Under the pieces are notes generated by a model that was not told the origin of the DNA, ran no database searches, and was given only the letters and a program-made list of their open reading frames with translations. The translations under genes were made by a program, and so were the position numbers. Source: CBDCVN01 sp965223045 (lineage in GTDB: Bacteria; Deinococcota; Deinococci; Deinococcales; Trueperaceae). Taken from it: a stretch of 64,000 bases of DNA. Below are positions 15,084 to 23,380 of the stretch, in pieces. The stretch is from assembly GCA_965223045.1 (NCBI GenBank), contig CBDCVN010000013.1:2728001-2792000 (forward strand), written 5' to 3'. Positions within the stretch are counted from its first letter, which is position 1. Every line of letters begins with the position of its first letter.

Positions 15084-15293
15084 TCAATTGCTACTAGGGC
15101 GTTTGAAATAATAGACTCGAGCATTAGGCTCGTTAATCTGTGTCAGTGTAACAAGCTCCCAATCATCTTGACCAAGTTCAACCATTGTTTGGTGAACATT
15201 TCCTATTTCTTTGGGGGTCCCTTCTGCAAAGAATTTGAGAAACTTCTTGCCTTTATCAAGATTATCATTAATAGCGCAATATTCCCACTTCAC
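15084..15293 (-). CDS. DUF4177-like small protein
   Basis: A 69-residue protein: MKWEYCAINDNLDKGKKFLK, then the conserved ending MVELGQDDWELVTLTQINEP and VYYFKRP. The 'G-DDWELV ... YFKRP' pattern fits DUF4177-type proteins, which have no known activity. The GTG start at 15293 has AAGGAG about 12 bases upstream. It is probably a single-gene unit or the last of the VOC transcript group. Confidence 0.7.
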   Translation of the reverse strand: MKWEYCAINDNLDKGKKFLKFFAEGTPKEIGNVHQTMVELGQDDWELVTLTQINEPNARVYYFKRPSSN

Positions 15294-15624
15294 TATATTT
15301 GAGTCTCCTTAATACTAGGTTTATGCGATGTGACGCATTATCAAAATCTACTATATAATATTAAAGCTGTCAATTAAATATATTTAGTAAGCAAAAATAA
15401 ATTTGAATCTTCATAAAGTTTCTACTAAGAAGTATTTTTTATTATCCTAAAAGCAAAGCTTTTGGCTATACAGTGCCCCCAAAAAATCTTTTCTCTAGGC
15501 AGTGAAATCCTCCGCGTAGTTTACCCTCGGAAGGGCTCAGGATGACATCCCTTGCGTTAGATCAAAAAACTTACCTGGACACCTATAGTAAGGTTATACT
15601 GTAAAAGTACACTTAGGAGGTTTT
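15294..15624. repeat. Intergenic region with dispersed repeat (copy R1)
   Basis: About 330 bases without a gene. The core 15519-15594 (gtttaccctcgg, ctcaggatgacatccc, ttacctggacacctata) matches, in reverse orientation, 59347-59420. The same ending in shorter form is at 38980-39030. It is a dispersed intergenic repeat, not coding. An AT-rich stretch at 15350-15440 shows nothing further. Confidence 0.65.
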
Positions 15625-16215
15625 GTGATTAAACGCTGTACTTGGCTTACAAATGACCCATTATATATCGCTTACCATGACAAGGAGTGGGGTGTCCCTG
15701 TTCATGAGGATAAGTTATTGTTTGAGTTTTTGCTTTTAGAGACTTTTCAAGCAGGGCTTAGTTGGTTCACTATACTAAAAAAGCGTGATAATTTTAGGAA
15801 AGCATTTGATGAGTTTGAAGTAGAAAAGATTGCCAATTATGGAGAGAAGAAAGTTGCAGAGCTTTTAGATGACAAAGGTATCATTCGTAATAAGCTTAAA
15901 GTAAAAGCAGCTGTCACAAATGCTGGTGCGTTTTTAAAAATTCAAGAAGAGCTTGGCTCGTTCGATGCCTATAGTTGGGATTTCGTAGCAGGAAAACCAA
16001 TTATTAACAGTTGGAAAAAGCTTGAAGACATACCCACAACATCATCCCAATCAGATAAATTCAGTAAGGACCTAAAAAAACGTGGTTTTAAGTTTGTGGG
16101 TTCTACAGTTGTTTATGCTCATATGCAGGCTACAGGCATGGTTATGGATCACACAACAGACTGTTTCCGCTATCAGGAATTAGCTAAGCGGTCTATTTCC
16201 CCACGCAAAAGTTAG
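15625..16215 (+). CDS. tag: DNA-3-methyladenine glycosylase I
   Basis: A 196-residue base-excision enzyme removing 3-methyladenine from alkylated DNA. The family start RCTWLTNDPLYIAYHDKEWG supplies the first zinc ligands (Cys and His), and the C-terminal HMQATGMVMDHTTDCFRY supplies the rest. LLETFQAGLSWFTILKKRDN is the family core. The length is normal for Tag. The GTG start at 15625 has AGGAGG seven bases upstream. It is a single gene, convergent with mnmE; the two 3' ends overlap by 23 bases. Confidence 0.93.
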   Translation: MIKRCTWLTNDPLYIAYHDKEWGVPVHEDKLLFEFLLLETFQAGLSWFTILKKRDNFRKAFDEFEVEKIANYGEKKVAELLDDKGIIRNKLKVKAAVTNAGAFLKIQEELGSFDAYSWDFVAGKPIINSWKKLEDIPTTSSQSDKFSKDLKKRGFKFVGSTVVYAHMQATGMVMDHTTDCFRYQELAKRSISPRKS

Positions 16216-17533
16216 CAAAGATATGCTCTAGAGTTTCTTCAGCAACCTCTCCCCTACCAGTAAGTTCTGCCAAGTTATATAAAGCCTCTTCCAAATCTAT
16301 GGCAGCTAAGTCATCAGGTGCATTGATAGCACGACTAATTTGCTCTTTAATTGAAGTTAGCACTTCTACATGACGTTCATTTGTTATCCAAAGTTCATTA
16401 TTAAAGGCTTTACCTAAAAGCTTCTCGCTAATAGCTTCTTTAAGCTGTGCTAAGCCTTCTCCCGTTTTAGCAGATACCTTTATGAAAGGAAGGTTAGGTT
16501 CCTGCCAGAGTTGCTTAAGGTCATTTTTACTAGCTATCAAAAGACTCCTAGTAGTATCTAAACCATTTATCAACTCATAATCTTCTTTACTTAGTGGTTG
16601 ACTTACATCTAAAAGTAACAAACTTAGATCTGCGTTGGCAGCTATTTCTTTTGCCAAAACTACTCCCGAGGCCTCAATATTATCTTTGGCTTCACGAATG
16701 CCAGCAGTATCAATAGCAGTGATAGGTATGCTACCTATTTCAAGAGGTGCTTCAAGGTAATCTCTAGTAGTCCCAGGAGATTCACTTACAATTGAACGTT
16801 TATAACCCAGTAGAGCATTCAGTAAACTAGATTTGCCTGCATTTGGCCTGCCAATAAGTGCTACTCTGGCCCCTTTTTGAATAGTTGCTCCTCCTCTGGC
16901 TGTGCTGAGTAACTTTTTTATGTGCTCGAGCACCCTATTCAAGGGTTTAATAAAATCACTTTCAGACACACCCTCTTCAGGGTAATCAAAAACTGCCTGA
17001 AGATTACCATAAACCTTTGTGACCTCGCTCTGAATACTATCAAGCTCTTTAGTTAAAGCTTTACTCAGGCCTAAAGCAGCATTCTTTCTAGCGCTATCAC
17101 TTTGAGCATTAATTAAATTTAATACCGATTCTGCCTGTAATAAATCTATCTGACCATTAAGATAGGCCCTTAGGGTAAACTCCCCCGGTTTAGCTAGCCG
17201 TGCCCCCTGCTTTAAACAAAGATCTAAGGTTTTACGTAAAACTGCTGCTCCACCATGAGTTTGCAACTCTACTACATCTTGAGCAGTATATGAATTTGGG
17301 GCACGAAAGTTTAGCAATAAAGCTTCATCAACTAATTCTGTACCATCATAAATACAACCAAAGGTCACACGTTTAGCAGGAATTTGATAAATTTTCTTAG
17401 CTGATTTAGCAGCAAATATCTTGTCTGCTATAGTAAAACTCTCAGTCCCTGAAACCCTCACAATACCCACCGCTCCTACACCAGGCGCAGTAGCAATAGC
17501 AGCAATAGTGTCGTTTAAAGGTGGTAAAGCCAA
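16193..17533 (-). CDS. mnmE: tRNA modification GTPase MnmE
   Basis: A 446-residue GTPase that with MnmG makes the cmnm5U34 modification of tRNAs. N-terminal formyl-THF binding domain (DTIAAIATAPGVGAVGIVRV), helical domain, then an inserted G domain with Walker A GRPNAGKSS near residue 228, the switch SPGTTRDY and G3 DTAG. The C-terminal FCVGK supplies the conserved Cys. The length is standard. mnmG is not in the window. It ends in a 23-base convergent overlap with tag. Confidence 0.96.
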   Translation of the reverse strand: MALPPLNDTIAAIATAPGVGAVGIVRVSGTESFTIADKIFAAKSAKKIYQIPAKRVTFGCIYDGTELVDEALLLNFRAPNSYTAQDVVELQTHGGAAVLRKTLDLCLKQGARLAKPGEFTLRAYLNGQIDLLQAESVLNLINAQSDSARKNAALGLSKALTKELDSIQSEVTKVYGNLQAVFDYPEEGVSESDFIKPLNRVLEHIKKLLSTARGGATIQKGARVALIGRPNAGKSSLLNALLGYKRSIVSESPGTTRDYLEAPLEIGSIPITAIDTAGIREAKDNIEASGVVLAKEIAANADLSLLLLDVSQPLSKEDYELINGLDTTRSLLIASKNDLKQLWQEPNLPFIKVSAKTGEGLAQLKEAISEKLLGKAFNNELWITNERHVEVLTSIKEQISRAINAPDDLAAIDLEEALYNLAELTGRGEVAEETLEHIFANFCVGK

Positions 17534-17555
17534 TTAGTCACGCTCTATTTATTAT

Positions 17556-18365
17556 TTATTCAAGTGTACCTGCCGAAGCATGCCAGCGGTAAAGTAATAG
17601 ATAGCTAAAGCAGTTAATAGCTAGTAAAAAAATTATCCCTAAAGCTATTGAAAGAATAGTAGCAGCAAAAATATCAGCAGTTCGAAGATAAGTATAAGAC
17701 ACCAAAATAAAGTAGCCTAATCCACTATTCATAGTGCCTATCCCAGCAACATACTCTCCTACAATTGCCCCTATAACACTTAAACCAGCAGCAATACGCA
17801 AACCTGAAAAAAAATAGGGCAAAGCATAGGGTAAGCGCAATTTGCTAAAGAGTTGCCAAGATGAAGCACTATAAAGCTCAAAAAGCTGCAAAAACTTAGT
17901 TTCAGTAGCCAATAAACCAGTAGTGGTGCTAGCTATAATTGGAAAAACACTGATAGTAGCAGCAATTATTATCATTGAAGGCAACCCAACTCCAAACCAA
18001 ACAATTATTACAGGAGCAATAGCAATCATAGGCGTGGTCTGTAAAATAATAGTATAGGGAAAGAAAGCACGATATAGATACTTAGAAAGCGCTAAGAGAA
18101 ACGAGACTGATAAACCTATAAGGGTAGCCAATAAAAGGGCTAGTGCTGCAATTCTAAATGTTACCCATGTAGCAATGAACAAGTCATTATATTTTCTCAA
18201 AAATGTTTCTAAAACATCTTTAGGGCTAGGTACCAAATAACGAGGCCACTTAAAAGTAATTATGCTTAGTTGCCACAGTAGAATTATAAGTACCAGAGCT
18301 AAAAAAGGTAGTACTAACATGGTAAGCTTTGGGTAAAAAACTTTCTTTTTTTGCAACCTATTCAC
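17556..18365 (-). CDS. ABC transporter permease (nitrate/sulfonate/thiamine-precursor type), orphan
   Basis: A 269-residue inner-membrane permease of the BPD_transp_1 (SsuC/TauC/RibX-like) type with about six membrane segments. VPSPKDVLETF follows the first segment, and the EAA-like cytoplasmic loop FELYSASSWQLFSKLRLPYA with LPYFFSGLR is present, as is the GAIVGEYVAG region. Complete systems need an ATPase and a solute-binding protein, but neither is next to it: mnmE is downstream and a DUF3179 gene lies divergently upstream. The substrate cannot be assigned. Confidence 0.85.
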   Translation of the reverse strand: MNRLQKKKVFYPKLTMLVLPFLALVLIILLWQLSIITFKWPRYLVPSPKDVLETFLRKYNDLFIATWVTFRIAALALLLATLIGLSVSFLLALSKYLYRAFFPYTIILQTTPMIAIAPVIIVWFGVGLPSMIIIAATISVFPIIASTTTGLLATETKFLQLFELYSASSWQLFSKLRLPYALPYFFSGLRIAAGLSVIGAIVGEYVAGIGTMNSGLGYFILVSYTYLRTADIFAATILSIALGIIFLLAINCFSYLLLYRWHASAGTLE

Positions 18366-18492
18366 AACAACTAACTATAATAGTAATGTTCCTCTCTTGC
18401 CGCTTCTAGCATAACAAATATCCCTTGGTACAATGCTTTACGTTACTCTCATACCATCTCACGCTATGGTATCAGCAGAATGGAGATTAAAC

Positions 18493-19939
18493 ATGAAGCA
18501 AATTACTTTTACTATCCTTTTCATATTCCTGTGTAGTTTTACTTTTTCTCAAAGGCTTCCCTCTGCTATGCAGGCAATCGGCACTGATAGTAACCATACT
18601 AGCATTCCTTTAGATGAAGTTTTAAGTGGTGGCCCACCACCACAGGGCATACCTGCATTAGGTTTTGGAGGGGACTGGCAAGGTGCAGCAAGAGAATCAA
18701 ATCAGCCAAAATTTATCTCACAAAAAGAAGCTGCCTCTTGGCTTGGTGAAAAAGAGCCAGTTATAGTTCTAGTTATTAATGGTGAGGCTAAAGCCTACCC
18801 GCTCCAAATTCTTACTTGGCACGAAATCACCAACGATACTATAGGTGGTGTGCCTGTAGCTGTGACCTTTTGCCCGCTATGCAACAGTGCCTTAGCTTTT
18901 GATAGACGTATTCCCCTTACTACCAAGCAACAAACGGAAGTTTCTAACTTAAATGCTGATGCAAGATTCACAGAGCTTGATGAGGCTTTCTTAAATGCCT
19001 ATCTGGAGCAAGAAGGTAATATAGCTGAAGACTTAGTAGGTTTAGAGGTAACCTTCGGAGTATCGGGTATGCTTTATAACTCAAATATGCTTATGTTCGA
19101 TACCCATACCAGTACCCTTTGGTCACAACTCCTTGGTGATGCTGTAGTAGGTACTCTCAATGAAACTTCTCTACTACGAATTCCTGCTCAAATAGTAGGA
19201 TTTGCTGAATTTCAGGAGGCTTTTCCTGATGCTCAAGTACTCTCAAATGAAACAGGTTTCAGACGTGATTATGGTCGTAATCCTTATGTTGGTTATGATG
19301 ATGTAGATAGTCCAGCTTTCCTCTTTCGTGGTGCAGTAGATGGACGCTTAGCTCCTAAAGAACGTATCATTAGTATTGACAAGGGTGATGATGTAGCAGC
19401 ATATCCTTTTGTGGTACTTAGTGAATCAAGGATAGTTAATGATAGTGTTAATGACGAACCTATAGTGCTCTTTTGGTCAGAAGGTACTAATAGTGCGCTT
19501 GATGCTAGTCGCATTGCTAGTGGTCAGGATGTGGGTGCAGTAGGGGTCTTTAGCCAAGGGTGATGATGTAGCAGCATATCCTTTTGTGGTACTTAGTGAA
19601 TCAAGGATAGTTAATGATAGTGTTAATGACGAACCTATAGTGCTCTTTTGGTCAGAAGGTACTAATAGTGCGCTTGATGCTAGTCGCATTGCTAGTGGTC
19701 AGGATGTGGGTGCAGTAGGGGTCTTTAGCCGTAAAATTGCAGATAAGACCCTTACTTTTATGTGGAATGGAGAAGCTTTTACAGATGAAGAAACAGGCAG
19801 CACATGGGATTTGTTAGGTAATGCAATTTCAGGTGAGCTCTCAGGTCAAAGCCTAAAACCTATAGTTCATGATAATACTCTATGGTTTGCATGGGCAGCT
19901 TTTAAACCTGAAACTAGAATTTTTGGAGTGAGTAACTAA
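18493..19939 (+). pseudogene. DUF3179 exported protein gene, frameshifted by a 175-bp tandem duplication
   Basis: A signal peptide (MKQITFTILFIFLCSFTFSQ) precedes a DUF3179 domain with INGEAKAYPLQILTWHEITN, PVAVTFCPLCNSALAFDR and the later LWSQLLGDAVVG region. The function is unknown and the protein should be periplasmic. The start at 18493 has GGAG ten bases upstream; an in-frame ATG at 18433 is less likely. The present frame stops at 19563 because 19380-19554 is repeated exactly at 19555-19729. Deleting one copy restores a 424-codon gene ending in TRIFGVSN at 19939. The identity of both copies implies a very recent, possibly reversible, mutation. Confidence 0.9.
19380..19729. repeat. Perfect tandem duplication, 2 x 175 bp
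   Basis: Unit 1 is 19380-19554 and unit 2 is 19555-19729; I saw no difference between them. The period is not a multiple of three and breaks the DUF3179 frame. There are only short flanking similarities, so slippage or unequal recombination at a small repeat (caaggg / agcc) is a plausible origin. Confidence 0.93.
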
Positions 19940-20057
19940 CAAAATAAACAGGCTTGCTCGAGCCAACCCAAAATGTCTCGAGCACACAAAAAAATCACAC
20001 GAATCAGCTTAATCACAGTTCAGACAATTAGGTAGGACTCAAGCTATTTACTTACTA

Positions 20058-22652
20058 TCACTCACCAAATCTAGTAGTAGTAGGGGTTGAGTGCAGGTTA
20101 GTAGATATGTGTTTTCCATCATCAGATTGTGTTTCTAATGATGCAACCGTAGGCAAAACATAAGAATCTGCAGCATCAAGATCAACACTATAAGTTAAGT
20201 CTCTTAAACTAGCTATGGTTAAGCGTGAGAGCTGTTCTACAGGGTCACTATAACCTGTCATAAGCTCCGTATTAAATACTGATTCACGCCAATGGCCATC
20301 TCTAGTACCAGAACCCCCTACATTTTCGACAGGTACATTACCACTACCGCCAAGTGCTTGCCACTGTGACAAAGCATGTGATCCTGTAAATCGAGGGTTA
20401 CTTCCTCCCGCGCCCGAAATTACTCCAAAAGAACCCCATAATGTACCTATGCCCAGTACATGACCCATTTCATGTAGAATAAGATCTTCTAGTTCACCAG
20501 CAGCCTCAAAATTGGCAATATCAGCAATATCAAACTCCATTTGTCCATAGAAAGGTAACAGGTAATTTGGATTAGCGTTGCGTAATCCACAAGGTCCTGC
20601 TTGTCCCAAAATACCATAAGGTCCGTCTAAACTAGGAGCACTTGCAGTAATAATTATGTCATCTATAATGCCAGAGAAACCAGTGCTACCACAACTACCC
20701 GCTGGTATGCTTGTGCTAACATCTCGTAAATCAGCTGTGATAACCTCTTGCCAACGATTAGCAGCATCCATAAATACCTTACGCTGACTTGGTGTCATAT
20801 TTTGGTCTGAGAAGTGAATGATAATATTATACTTTGAACTGCTTAACACAAATAGCTCGAGCTGTTTTTCACTAGAAGCCCCGAGACTATTTTGAATTTC
20901 AAGTGTAGCAGCATAGTTTTTCGAACTGTTATAAGTATATGTTTTACTAGTTGAATTCACACAATCAGGAATATTAAAAGTGTTACCATCACCCGTATTT
21001 AAAACACAGCTTAAATTGCCTTGAGAACCTGTAGTAGTCCAAAAAAAAGTAACTTGGGTTCCTTGGTTGGGGGTATTAGAAGACACATTAAAAGTATTAA
21101 CAACTCTAGGGGCTGTTAATGAGTAGGTAAAATTAAGCTGCCATGACTTAAGCGCACCTGTATCGGCTAGAGCAAGGTCTGTTAACTTAAGCTTCCAATT
21201 ACCTGCCAAAGACTCATTGGCAAAATCTGCTAGTTTACCAACAGGTTTATATTGTCCATTTGTTGTATAAGCACTACCAGAGTTGCTACAGTCACTTTGA
21301 ATGTTAGAAGTGGCCTCATCAGTAAAAACAACTTTCATATTGTCACCACCACAATAACCACTATTAGGACGTTGTACCAGTGTTATGATCTTACCACTAT
21401 CAACATGTTCTAAGGTCAATACCAAGTCACCTACCCATGTGTGACTAATATCAACATTAACAGTTAGGTCAACAACAAACCCTTGCTCATTTATGTTAAT
21501 GCTATTAGAGGTACCTTGTGAATTGTTATCTGGTATAGAAAGCTGTGGGCTGCTACTGAAACTTTTTTGCTGAGTGCCTGTTGGAGCATCAATGCTTTGG
21601 CAGCCTGATTCAAAAGCAATATAACCTACACTTTCTTTAACGTGACTTGTTTCAGAATTTGCTGACCTTTCTTCCTCTACAAAAACTTTTACACTATTTA
21701 AAGTTAGGTCCTTATAGCGTAAAGCAGCAGTATCGCCACCTTTATAACTTTGCAAACCTGCTAGAAAAATGGGTTCATTAGTTTTGCAACTTGGTGTAGC
21801 TACAGTCTCTAAGCTAGCAGGACTTAAACCTGCAAAGTTAATTGTGTACCACCTGACATGAGTTACTGCAACAGGTGTTACACCTGTTGTATAGGCTAGG
21901 CCATTAATATTGCCACTACCTGTTTGTATAGCAATATAGCCTACCGTTTCTAGAACATGAGCACCATTAGCCTCTTCTTCTTGTAGCCTTACTTCAAACC
22001 CTAAACCATTAGCAAGATTACGTTGTCTAGTAACTATAGCATCAGAGCCCTTATAAGTCTGGGCTTGAGTAAGAATTACTGGAGCTTGAGGGTAACTATG
22101 CTGAAAATTCACTGTTTTAAACACATGGGCTACTTGTATTTTACCAGCCTCAACCTTACTACCATCAGCTAGTTGATGCGTCCCTGTTTCCAGCACCATG
22201 TAACTAATATCTTCTACAGTATGTGCACCATCTCTATAATTCCATTCATCAATTTGAAATTGGAAGCTAGTGTTAGTAGCATTCTTAATCCTTACTGTAG
22301 CGGGATCGCCACCATTATAGGATAGTGGTTGCATTATGATTATAGGATCTGTATAAGTATTTAATAGGTTGATTGTGTGCCAATCATGCCTACTTGCCTG
22401 TCCAACACGTATTTTACCTACCTCACCTATACTAGAAGTAGCTGCTGTACTTAGAAAGCTAGGCATACCATTTTGACTTATAATTTCAACAAAACTTTCG
22501 TCTGGGGCTTTATCTAAAGGAGGAACAACTAGCTCCTCTTGGGGTTTATTCGTACCTTCTGTTTTAGGGGGAACGCTTTGAAAACAAGAAGTTAGCAGTA
22601 GAAACAACAATATACTAATTGCTAAAAAACTGTATTTATAAATCACCCTCAT
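20058..22652 (-). CDS. Surface lipoprotein metalloprotease with P-domain
   Basis: An 864-residue lipoprotein: lipobox LLLTSC with C23. Residues about 60-350 hold three similar modules (HDWHTINL..., VFKTVNFQHSYPQAPVILTQ..., VRWYTINF...), each ending in VE(S)-YMVLE/YIAIQ/YIAFE, which resemble H-type-lectin-like repeats. Then comes a proprotein convertase P-domain (about 365-510), a PKD-like segment, and a leishmanolysin-like metalloprotease with HEMGHVLGIGTLW near 723-735 and a downstream HWRESVFNTELMTGY. Zinc would be bound by both His of HExxH and a later His. It probably acts on the outer surface. Its substrate is unknown. Confidence 0.85.
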   Translation of the reverse strand: MRVIYKYSFLAISILLFLLLTSCFQSVPPKTEGTNKPQEELVVPPLDKAPDESFVEIISQNGMPSFLSTAATSSIGEVGKIRVGQASRHDWHTINLLNTYTDPIIIMQPLSYNGGDPATVRIKNATNTSFQFQIDEWNYRDGAHTVEDISYMVLETGTHQLADGSKVEAGKIQVAHVFKTVNFQHSYPQAPVILTQAQTYKGSDAIVTRQRNLANGLGFEVRLQEEEANGAHVLETVGYIAIQTGSGNINGLAYTTGVTPVAVTHVRWYTINFAGLSPASLETVATPSCKTNEPIFLAGLQSYKGGDTAALRYKDLTLNSVKVFVEEERSANSETSHVKESVGYIAFESGCQSIDAPTGTQQKSFSSSPQLSIPDNNSQGTSNSININEQGFVVDLTVNVDISHTWVGDLVLTLEHVDSGKIITLVQRPNSGYCGGDNMKVVFTDEATSNIQSDCSNSGSAYTTNGQYKPVGKLADFANESLAGNWKLKLTDLALADTGALKSWQLNFTYSLTAPRVVNTFNVSSNTPNQGTQVTFFWTTTGSQGNLSCVLNTGDGNTFNIPDCVNSTSKTYTYNSSKNYAATLEIQNSLGASSEKQLELFVLSSSKYNIIIHFSDQNMTPSQRKVFMDAANRWQEVITADLRDVSTSIPAGSCGSTGFSGIIDDIIITASAPSLDGPYGILGQAGPCGLRNANPNYLLPFYGQMEFDIADIANFEAAGELEDLILHEMGHVLGIGTLWGSFGVISGAGGSNPRFTGSHALSQWQALGGSGNVPVENVGGSGTRDGHWRESVFNTELMTGYSDPVEQLSRLTIASLRDLTYSVDLDAADSYVLPTVASLETQSDDGKHISTNLHSTPTTTRFGE

Positions 22653-23380
22653 TGTAAAATCAATCCTCCATTGCTAAAAGTTTCATAAGTACTTGTAAGG
22701 TTAGGGCGTGTGGACACCTAGAGTGTGAAATCGAAAACGCTACTCTTAAATACCTTGGATAATCCTGATGCTGACGCATAAGCTCCTCTGCAATCTGGTA
22801 AAGATTATGTGGTTAACAACTAAAGCTTCTCGCAAATATAGGCTATCCTGCAATTTTTTTTGGAATTCACATTTTCTAACAAATAGCTGTCCTGAGACTG
22901 GCTAGTTTGGTTTTGATATCCAATGCGTGCAATTTCTGATTTGTCATATCCACATGCCCTAAAAACTGTAGACTTAATTTGACACCATAAGACACAAATA
23001 TCTACATTCCAATTCAAAGTACTTGATAGGCTTAAAAATTCTAATGAATCAAAAAGCAGTTTCAGATTATAGAAGGATGATTAATTAAATGTTATTTCTT
23101 CATTTATAAAATGTAAGAAAAGTGAAGCTAAAGTGAGATTTAAATTTCTTAACATTTAGGTAAAATTCTGCATAATTTCCCACAAGTGACTTCCCATATA
23201 TACCAAAAATAATTAGGTCTGGCATTTTCTTAAGCACTTAGATTTACCCTAAAGACCAATCAGAACATGGATTTCTTGAGAAGACTTGGTATCTAAAAGT
23301 TCGAAGTTACCCCGCAAAAAGTATATGTAAAAGTATTTAAATTCTAAGCCTTTCTCACTATAACTTAGTTAAACTAACCC
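22653..23380. other. Intergenic region, 728 bp, with a coding-like remnant
   Basis: There is no intact gene. On the minus strand 22690-22810 reads NLYQIAEELMRQHQDYPRYL and RVAFS without a start, which looks like a protein remnant of unknown origin. A 65-codon minus-strand ORF at 22820-23017 shows no family signature and is not annotated. The last 100 bases before bamA are AT-rich and probably contain its promoter; TATAAC/TAAACT-like boxes lie just before 23381. Confidence 0.5.

Noticed and set aside
17556..18365. Thiamine or riboflavin riboswitch upstream of the ABC permease
   Set aside because: The 127 bases between the permease and DUF3179 genes show no conserved aptamer core; only a short inverted repeat near 18452-18472.
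22820..23017. 65-codon minus-strand ORF (MNWNVDICVLWC...)
   Set aside because: No recognisable motif, no ribosome site and an isolated position; likely chance.
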